Shown here: one piece after another, positions 15,941 to 22,389 of the stretch | How positions within the stretch are numbered: the first letter of the stretch is position 1 | Layout of the letters: the number at the start of each line of letters is the position of its first letter | IMG/VR virus record: IMGVR_UViG_3300007510_000076 | Coordinates: 1-22,389 of that record | From: a virus | Reading direction: 5' to 3' (one strand) | Length of the DNA: 22,389 nucleotides | Program-made: the position numbers and the translations under genes | Notes under the pieces: model-generated | Databases searched by the model: none | The model's input: the letters and a program-made list of their open reading frames with translations, nothing else | Told to the model about the DNA's origin: nothing

Positions 15941-17724
15941 ACGAATTCAAGCCTCCATTTTATAGTAAGTGCTGCGTTAGCAGATAAAGCAGCCCCTGTC
16001 ACGGAAAAATCACTTGTAGCTGTTATACTCTCATTAAATACTTTCCTTGAGAAAACCCTAAACTCCATATCATCACCAGTATCTACATCCTTATCAATTG
16101 ATCTATCAAAAGGAATTCCATTAGATACCATTTTTCTATAATCTAATGAATAAAGTCCCATTGTCATTATACCCCCAAAAGCGTTATTAGTTGCCATATC
16201 ATTATCCGATAACTCAACTTCAAACTCTACTATGCCAGTAGTAGGGGAGGTAGCTCCATGTTTACATGCCAAGAAAGCTGCTGGTAAAGTCCCCGTAACA
16301 GCTTCCCCAAGTGTCTGGTATCTTGCTCTTGTATACCCAAATAAATCCGTACTCCTGGCTACATTAAGTCCCCCTATATTTCTTGACTGAGTTGTTATTG
16401 GGTTATTAAAAGATTCGTAACTTAAAGAGGATACTAAAGTATAGTGAGATTTACCAGCCCCAGTAAACCCATGACCTCCTAGCCACCTACAATCAGACAT
16501 CATAGCCGATGTGGCTAAGGTTTCATCAACACTCCAGTTATCTAAATAATTGTATATATTTTTAGATTTTCCATAAAAACCAGCAAAATTTAAATTATGA
16601 TCTGCTTTTATTGTTCCATCAATAACAGAGGCGTAATCAGTAATTGATCCAGGCTCTAACCCACTAAGAATTGGATTCTGCTTTTGAGGTAAAGTTAAAT
16701 AAGGGTCATATCCACTAGTATTATTTCTAAGAGTTCCAGGACCATTCAATAAGATTATTGAACTAACATTTGTACTGTCAATACCTGATAAGCATGGAAT
16801 AGATGATGCTAATACAGGAAATTCTTGAAAATCTTTAGTTGAATCAAACTCGGACTCGCTTCCAAGGAAGTAGTTTAAAGGTACACTACCTAAATTTAAA
16901 GAAGGTCTTGATAATAAAACTCCTCCTGATGGGGAAGTAGAGACATAAGAAAAGGTTCCATCAGCTTGTGTTCCCCCTGGGAAAACAAATGCTTCAGGAG
17001 AGGTGCTAGTGACTGCTACTCCGCTAGGAGAAACTAGTCCTAATCTATACCAACCTCCTCCTAAATCTTTAATTAAGGTGTCTCCCCCAGGTTTAATATC
17101 ACAAACGCCCTTACCATCAGAGTCCCAGTAAAAGGAACCACTAGTGGATGAACCGTGCCTGTCTAGTCTTAAGCTAGTTATGCTTCTTCCTACGCCCATA
17201 CCACTATCTATATTCTCAGGAGGATACTCAAAATCGTATTTACAATCAACAGTAAATATCATTGGGGCATTAACCATCCCTGATAAATGAGCGTTAAATC
17301 CACTGAAGTTTATATAAGAACTTGTGGTTATGCCTTGCATAGAATTTATCTTTAAAACATGGCTTGATAAATCAAAGGGGCTCCTGTCTCCATCAAGACT
17401 ATTGTTAACATTAAGATCAGAATAAGGAATAGGGGCTTCCCCAATAGTACCAGCACTAACAATAAAATTATGTTTTTTGTATTTATGAAGGTTTTGAAGA
17501 TAGCCACCAGCGCCCTTTCCTACAGTAAACCCTTGTATGATATAATTTGAAGCATCAAGAACCCTTTCTTGGACTACCCCATCAACTATAGATACTGATG
17601 ATGGCATAGTAAGAAAGTCTACAACGGATTCAGCAGCACCATCCATAATTAGATTGCTTTCCGAGAGTATTAACTCCGACTTCCCATCAGAAGGATTTCT
17701 ATATATTTCTACTACGCCTTTCAT
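15937..17724 (-). CDS. Virion protein: shared module apparently split by a lectin-like insertion
   Basis: The 595-residue product is the third paralogue of the module family. The N-half is at residues 3-78 (GVVEIYRNPSDGKSELIL, NLIMDGAAESVVDFL, QGFTVGKGAGG). A matching C-half seems to appear only at about 518-595, with MTMGLYSLDY, EFRVFSRKVFNESIT and a final LTIKWRLEF. Between them lies a domain with IFTVDCKYDF, a Gly-rich GGGWYRLGLVSPSG (222-235) and YVSTSPSGGVLLSRPSL, like the GWYR-type lectin domain of the 863-residue protein, plus about 200 residues I cannot assign. The gene starts in a TAATG overlap with the wedge gene and has no clear Shine-Dalgarno, so coupling is likely. It probably attaches near the baseplate and contacts the host surface; this is inference. 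Confidence 0.83.
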   Translation of the reverse strand: MKGVVEIYRNPSDGKSELILSESNLIMDGAAESVVDFLTMPSSVSIVDGVVQERVLDASNYIIQGFTVGKGAGGYLQNLHKYKKHNFIVSAGTIGEAPIPYSDLNVNNSLDGDRSPFDLSSHVLKINSMQGITTSSYINFSGFNAHLSGMVNAPMIFTVDCKYDFEYPPENIDSGMGVGRSITSLRLDRHGSSTSGSFYWDSDGKGVCDIKPGGDTLIKDLGGGWYRLGLVSPSGVAVTSTSPEAFVFPGGTQADGTFSYVSTSPSGGVLLSRPSLNLGSVPLNYFLGSESEFDSTKDFQEFPVLASSIPCLSGIDSTNVSSIILLNGPGTLRNNTSGYDPYLTLPQKQNPILSGLEPGSITDYASVIDGTIKADHNLNFAGFYGKSKNIYNYLDNWSVDETLATSAMMSDCRWLGGHGFTGAGKSHYTLVSSLSYESFNNPITTQSRNIGGLNVARSTDLFGYTRARYQTLGEAVTGTLPAAFLACKHGATSPTTGIVEFEVELSDNDMATNNAFGGIMTMGLYSLDYRKMVSNGIPFDRSIDKDVDTGDDMEFRVFSRKVFNESITATSDFSVTGAALSANAALTIKWRLEFV

Positions 17725-20700
17725 TAATTTATTATACTAATATTAGTATACCTCTGAGCAAGTAATAATACCCCAGCAGGCCAATTACCTTGAACAACAA
17801 TATCCCTATAATTTAGTCTACCACCACCATAAAACCCGTTAGGGCCTGCCTTAAACTCAATTGAAGGACCTTGATTTGCTCTTTTTTGTGCTGTTATTGC
17901 TTGATTTTTATAAAAACTCATTATTTCTAAAATCTGATAAGGCTCTAAGTCTTCATACTCAGTAAAATTAGATTTTATATAACTACCTCTAGTAGTCCCA
18001 ATAACCTTAACAGAAGATAAAGAAAAATTATTATTATAATCTACTTGCCTTAGCAAACCAGTATATTGCTTCTGTGGTTTAACAGTTCCATTAGAATAGA
18101 ACTTTTGTAAAGTATATGCATTTATTTTTATAAATAATTTAGGAATAGCTATTGGAGCCCCAGTATTAGGACTTAACCCTATTGCTGCTGTTACTTTTGC
18201 ATTATCAAAAAACATATTCCCACTTAAATCTATAGAAATATCATTTCCACTAGGTATTAAAGAACCATCCTCTTTGAAAAATCTTACAGGGTCGTATGTA
18301 ACTATATTCTCTAAAGAGTAATCATCAATATCAGAGGATATTTCCAATCTAGAATAAGATTTCAAAGTTTCATCTACAGTAGATATGCCATCTAGTATCC
18401 AAATCTTACTACTATCAATACTGGCGTTAGGAATTAATTCTATAACATACTTTTGATCTTCTCTATGAACTTGGTTATAAGCTCTATAGTAACTTAAAGG
18501 TACTTTTATAGGTTGGTTATTAGTATTAAAGTTTAAACGATCTACAACTAAATTATCTTTTTTAAGATTCCATAGTTTTGACAAATTAGTAACTTCAGAA
18601 AAACAAGCGTTACCTGCATCAGTAAGAGAGGATTGAGGATGTTCTATGTTATGAGATAAATCATTTATTAGATTTTGTAGCCCTTTAGTTTTAGAAGTTA
18701 CTGTAGATACAGGCTTCATCTCCCATTTTCCATTTGGCGAATAATTCCAGAACACATAATTTCCATCAAAATCCTTCTCTGCCTCTGTGTGAATCCATAC
18801 GCTGTAGGACCTACCACCAGTAAGCAAGTTTTGGTCATTCATGAAAATAGATTTTGTTGTGACGCTAAACTCATGTTCTGGGGAGAATAATACATCTTGG
18901 TCTCCATAATCAAAGGAGAATCTTAATCTACTTCCAGGTAAAGTAACTTTAAGACCTAGCAAGTTATTTTCTAATAAAGCAGAGTCATCATCTAAAATAT
19001 TTCCATTATCCGACAAGGAGAATACAGACATTTTATTAGGGGTAGCCTTATCATAAATAATTTCAACCCCACTGAAGTAATAAGGATTTCTATATTCAGG
19101 ATTTTTTACATATAAAGAAGAGGTTTCTGATTTATAAATCGAATCATCACCTATAGCTGACAATAGAAATTCATTATTATCATTAATACTCCTATTCTTT
19201 TTATTAGTTTTGGTTGTATCTACCCCTGACCCATCTAAAGTTAAAAGACCATTCCATAAATAGGGTCCATTAATTTTAGAAAGTATGTTACCACCTCCAT
19301 TAATATAACTAGTAAGTAAGTTATAAGAAGTAGTTTGATTAAAGGAATCTTTAGCAAAGAAATTCTCATAAAGATAAGGTAATCCTCTTATGCTGCTTTT
19401 ACTTCCTCTCCTGTAATATTTACCAAACTTTTTATTATAAAACTCGTCCTGTGTTAAATCATAGGAATCCCATAAGGCGTTATATACATTTCCGTAGAAG
19501 TCTTTCCAATTATTAAATAGGAATAAATGTTTATTTACATCTAAAAACTTTAAAGTTTTATAATGTATTTTTCTTTTAATTAAATCGTAAATTAATTTAG
19601 GAAGATCTTCTATATCATCTCTATATCTATAATTATGTCCTTCATAAACCTCTATAGCATCCAAACCTCTAATACTAAATGTATTAGAAGTATCTACTCC
19701 ATAAAAGACTCCTGAAGAATCTAAAGTTTCACAAGATTCATAAACCCCAGGTAAATCAAAGGTATCTGTTACAGGAGTAAAAGAATAAGAACTAAAATTA
19801 AATCCCAATGGGATATACCCACTAACCCCCCAATCATAAGATTGTTTAATCCCAGCCCCTGTTACTGTTCCTTTATTAAGCCTTATAGGGTTGTTAAAAC
19901 CATCTCTAGTAAACCAATCACCTTTCCATAAGGTCTTTGAATTATCCCTTCTTCTTTTTGAGGATCTTCCAAGACAAGGTATATAATCCCCACTGAGGGT
20001 TAACGGGTATCCACTTAAAATATAATTAGTTGAAATCTGATCTTTAATTATACCAAATCTTAATCTATCTCTTTTAAAAACTGATTTGTTTAAATGAGTT
20101 GTTCTAGATTTAGTATCATCAAATCCAGGAAGAATGTATCTAGCTAATAAACCAGCCTTTTCACTCCTCATGTCAACGGAACATAGTTGAAAACCACCCA
20201 TAGTACCAGAAGCACTAGGTTGATCTAAGAAAGATACAGTAGCTCTAGGGGCTAACGCCACAAAAGTTATGTAAGGATCTCCAAGAAGTAAATCAATATG
20301 AGATCTAGGAATAGCTTTAGCAGGTACAAACTTATGTATAGACTCTAATGATGCGAAAAAGTCTTCTCTATCAAAAGCCCCAGGATTAAAAAATTCGCCA
20401 TCTATATTAGTTGATGATATACTTAAATTGAAATGAGAGGATTTTCCATTCCATATAGGAATAAAATCAAAACTATCCCTGTCGTAATTATTCATTAAAG
20501 TTGAATAGTTAGGGGGTAGATTCATAGAGGAGGTCAAAAAGAAAAACCCATTATTATAATATTTTGGGTCTTGTTGCCCTTTTACAGTGTTATCTAAAAC
20601 ATAATTATAAAATGCTTCCGCAGAACTAATAGTTACGCCTAAACATATAAGTTTATTTTTAAGAAATTCTACTAAGTCTTCAGAAATGGAGCAGTCTTTA

Positions 20701-22157
20701 TAAAACTTTTCATACTCCCAAGGAGGTATACCAAAGTTCCTATTTCTAAAATTAAATGAAAAAGAAGGATCATTAAGATTAAATGCGTAACCTTTCAAAT
20801 TAAATAAATGAGGATAAGCTTCTACAGAATCTAAAAGAATATTATCAATTACAAAACGAATAGAATTATCTAAATTAGTATTATCCCTTTCCCCATTTGA
20901 AAAACTTTGCGCTTTATCTTGTGTCCATGAATCTAATCCACTAAACAGAGTTGAATCTGTTTTTAAAAGATAATACATTAAATTTGGAACATAAGACTCA
21001 TAAAACTCATTATATTGAGATGAGAAATCTAAGTTAAAGCTGGGTAGAACTACTTTAATAAGATTCTCTAACCCTTGTCTTGTCCCTTTTTGTTTATATA
21101 AAGATATTGCTGACCTTAATTGCCTTCTCCAAGCATCAGTATTGGATGTATAAAATTCCCACCCAATTATATCTGCTAAATATGGTAAAAGATCATTAGG
21201 GCAATCCTCTATAGAATGTAAAGTTTCTAAAGAAACAATTTGATCATTTATATCTGATATAAGAAACCCTGCTGCTCTCTGTAATCTATAAAAGGGTCCA
21301 CCTGGGAGGAGGTCATCTGGGTAAAAACCATTCTCTACAAAATCAGCAACAGAATCCCTGATATAAGTATCTGATTCTGAGCCATAGGCTTCTGTATACA
21401 TGATATTGGCCCATGTCTTTATTTTATCTAATGATTGTGTTCCACTTGTCCAAAGGTCAGTTCCTGATGCAAAAGGGGAGGGGAAAGCTACTGCTTTAGT
21501 AGTGGCATCAGTACAATTCCAAAGCCCAGTTTTTAATATCTTGATAGCATCAACTAAGCCTACAGTAAAACCAGAATATAATTTATCAGCTAGTAAATCT
21601 GCTAATAATGTTTGAAAATCTAAATTAGGTGTTGCTCTTGTATAATTTAAAATATGAAATAAGCCTAAAGATTCTAATAAAAATTTATGAGAAGCTTCAT
21701 CATCACTACCGTATGCCCCCTCTGTAGCGGTATATAAATCATTTACCGAACTGTCTGTACCTAAAGCTATTTGAGGTAATAGAGTTTCTGTAAGAAAAGT
21801 TTTAAATTCTCCTGAAGTGTTATAATTATCTATCTCATAGCCTAATGGTTTTAAGATAGATAAATCAAATTCAGAATGAGTTATTTCAGTTAATTTATTT
21901 TGCTTTATTAAATAATTTACTAACTTTTTACTGTATCCTTCACCAGCATCCCAATCTAGAAGGCTACTAAGACTAAGAGGAAATGAGCTAAGAGGTTGTA
22001 TAAAAAAGTTATTTTTTACAAGATTAAGCTCCGTAGTTAGTATTTGTGCTACTAAATCTGTGGAGTCGGTTGCAGACTCCTTATCTAAACCCTTGTAATA
22101 AGAAGGGGTTATAACCTGGAGTACATCAACATAATTTCTCTTAAAAGATTTAGACAT
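17724..22157 (-). CDS. Baseplate wedge protein with Tail_P2_I core (P2 gpI / T4 gp7-like)
   Basis: In contractile tails gpI/gp7-type proteins join gp6/gpJ dimers to form the baseplate wedge. The 1477-residue product shows the family signature at residues 323-369: LLPYLADIIGWEF, WRRQLRSAISLYKQKGTRQG and LENLIKVVLP. P2 gpI is under 200 residues and T4 gp7 about 1030, so this is a very large member with about 320 residues before the core and about 1100 after it. The C-terminal part is beta-rich, Tyr/Asn/Asp-rich and unassigned; in T4 gp7 the extra domains reach outward in the wedge and contact peripheral proteins. The preceding gene resembles gpJ/gp6, giving the usual J-I order. The ATG at 22157 overlaps the upstream stop by 8 bp. 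A GAG in the upstream coding sequence is at most a weak ribosome site, so coupling is likely. Confidence 0.86.
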   Translation of the reverse strand: MSKSFKRNYVDVLQVITPSYYKGLDKESATDSTDLVAQILTTELNLVKNNFFIQPLSSFPLSLSSLLDWDAGEGYSKKLVNYLIKQNKLTEITHSEFDLSILKPLGYEIDNYNTSGEFKTFLTETLLPQIALGTDSSVNDLYTATEGAYGSDDEASHKFLLESLGLFHILNYTRATPNLDFQTLLADLLADKLYSGFTVGLVDAIKILKTGLWNCTDATTKAVAFPSPFASGTDLWTSGTQSLDKIKTWANIMYTEAYGSESDTYIRDSVADFVENGFYPDDLLPGGPFYRLQRAAGFLISDINDQIVSLETLHSIEDCPNDLLPYLADIIGWEFYTSNTDAWRRQLRSAISLYKQKGTRQGLENLIKVVLPSFNLDFSSQYNEFYESYVPNLMYYLLKTDSTLFSGLDSWTQDKAQSFSNGERDNTNLDNSIRFVIDNILLDSVEAYPHLFNLKGYAFNLNDPSFSFNFRNRNFGIPPWEYEKFYKDCSISEDLVEFLKNKLICLGVTISSAEAFYNYVLDNTVKGQQDPKYYNNGFFFLTSSMNLPPNYSTLMNNYDRDSFDFIPIWNGKSSHFNLSISSTNIDGEFFNPGAFDREDFFASLESIHKFVPAKAIPRSHIDLLLGDPYITFVALAPRATVSFLDQPSASGTMGGFQLCSVDMRSEKAGLLARYILPGFDDTKSRTTHLNKSVFKRDRLRFGIIKDQISTNYILSGYPLTLSGDYIPCLGRSSKRRRDNSKTLWKGDWFTRDGFNNPIRLNKGTVTGAGIKQSYDWGVSGYIPLGFNFSSYSFTPVTDTFDLPGVYESCETLDSSGVFYGVDTSNTFSIRGLDAIEVYEGHNYRYRDDIEDLPKLIYDLIKRKIHYKTLKFLDVNKHLFLFNNWKDFYGNVYNALWDSYDLTQDEFYNKKFGKYYRRGSKSSIRGLPYLYENFFAKDSFNQTTSYNLLTSYINGGGNILSKINGPYLWNGLLTLDGSGVDTTKTNKKNRSINDNNEFLLSAIGDDSIYKSETSSLYVKNPEYRNPYYFSGVEIIYDKATPNKMSVFSLSDNGNILDDDSALLENNLLGLKVTLPGSRLRFSFDYGDQDVLFSPEHEFSVTTKSIFMNDQNLLTGGRSYSVWIHTEAEKDFDGNYVFWNYSPNGKWEMKPVSTVTSKTKGLQNLINDLSHNIEHPQSSLTDAGNACFSEVTNLSKLWNLKKDNLVVDRLNFNTNNQPIKVPLSYYRAYNQVHREDQKYVIELIPNASIDSSKIWILDGISTVDETLKSYSRLEISSDIDDYSLENIVTYDPVRFFKEDGSLIPSGNDISIDLSGNMFFDNAKVTAAIGLSPNTGAPIAIPKLFIKINAYTLQKFYSNGTVKPQKQYTGLLRQVDYNNNFSLSSVKVIGTTRGSYIKSNFTEYEDLEPYQILEIMSFYKNQAITAQKRANQGPSIEFKAGPNGFYGGGRLNYRDIVVQGNWPAGVLLLAQRYTNISIIN

Positions 22158-22389
22158 AGTTAAGAGTTATGTTAAAGTTATTTAACTGAAGAATTTCGTT
22201 AAACTCTAAGGTTATGGGTTTTTCATAATTGGTAACTTCCGCTAACCTTACCTCTGGTATAGCTGTAAAAATTTCTCTTGAAATATCTTGAGGAAAGAAG
22301 CTTTCCCCGAATTCTCTATTTGATACATTGAAATAATCTAAAACGATTCTTGACGCATTAGCTTTAATAGATGCCTCTTTATTTTGAAA
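22150..22389 (-). CDS. C-terminus of a probable baseplate wedge protein, gp6/gpJ-like (partial)
   Basis: Eighty codons are open from the window edge to the TAA at 22150-22152: 79 residues plus the stop. The fragment contains ASRIVLDYFNVSNREFGESF, then PQDISREIFTAIPEVRLAEV and ends FNEILQLNNFNITLNYV. This pattern matches the C-terminus of baseplate J/T4 gp6-type proteins: a helix with an aromatic Tyr-Phe, a Phe-Gly-x-x-Phe segment, an Ile-rich helix with a Pro-Glu-Val turn, and a closing Asn-Glu-Ile strand. It lies directly before the gpI-like gene and overlaps it by 8 bp, which fits J-I order. The identity is inferred from a short fragment and context, so moderate confidence for function and high for coding. 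Confidence 0.65.
   Translation of the reverse strand, partial: FQNKEASIKANASRIVLDYFNVSNREFGESFFPQDISREIFTAIPEVRLAEVTNYEKPITLEFNEILQLNNFNITLNYV

Noticed and set aside
16447-16470. Walker A-like GFTGAGKS in the 595-residue protein
   Set aside because: It matches GxxxxGKS exactly, but it sits in a Gly/Ser-rich, beta-type virion protein at residues 419-426 with no Walker B, no preceding hydrophobic strand-helix pattern and no other NTPase motif. Chance is more likely.

Overview
The window is a stretch of a tailed-phage (Caudoviricetes) genome with a contractile tail of T4-like type. The evidence is a T4 gp21-type prohead protease at the left edge, a P2 gpI/T4 gp7-type baseplate wedge protein near the right edge, the probable C-terminus of a gp6/gpJ-type wedge protein running off the right edge, and a PAAR-type spike tip. 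All supported genes lie on the minus strand, so transcription runs from high to low coordinates. They are packed with gaps of 0-27 bp or short overlaps, as in a late structural operon. The DNA is AT-rich. Nothing identifies the host; a marine or aquatic phage is only an impression from the style of the structural proteins. I see no tRNA, rRNA, CRISPR, insertion sequence or integrase.

In the direction of transcription, the first block (22389 to 17724) is the baseplate wedge: the tail end of a gp6/gpJ-like gene, then a 1477-residue protein with a Tail_P2_I core, in the classic J-then-I order. The second block (17724 to 12743) holds three neighbouring virion proteins of 595, 863 and 192 residues that share one homologous module. 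The 192-residue protein is essentially the bare module. The 863-residue protein carries extra beta-rich and lectin-like domains after it. The 595-residue protein appears to carry its lectin-like domain inside it. The third block (12741 to 6667) holds two large fibre or spike candidates of 1174 and 845 residues. They share a different short N-terminal motif, a Trp-Glu-x-Asp-Asn-x-Pro segment followed by a helix, and then diverge; the 1174-residue one looks like a parallel beta-helix.

The fourth block (6658 to 2032) is a 1434-residue protein with a polyglycine-linked, strongly cysteine-rich N-terminal half and a nearly cysteine-free C-terminal half, followed by the PAAR-like spike tip. After a 75-bp intergenic region, the only sizeable one in the window, the head-core block (1956 to 1) begins. 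It has an acidic protein with a His-Ser-Cys-Pro-Leu-Cys motif, a small charged protein, a very basic protein overlapping it by 50 bp, and the prohead protease with a C-terminal low-complexity extension cut by the window edge. The small proteins stand where T4 has gp67 and gp68, next to gp21, so I infer they are prohead core components.

Taken together, the genes build the baseplate, a set of host-contact proteins of two modular families, the spike tip and the internal head scaffold. The least ordinary part is the modular receptor-binding region at 6667-17724, where two docking modules have been reused with different or inserted effector domains.
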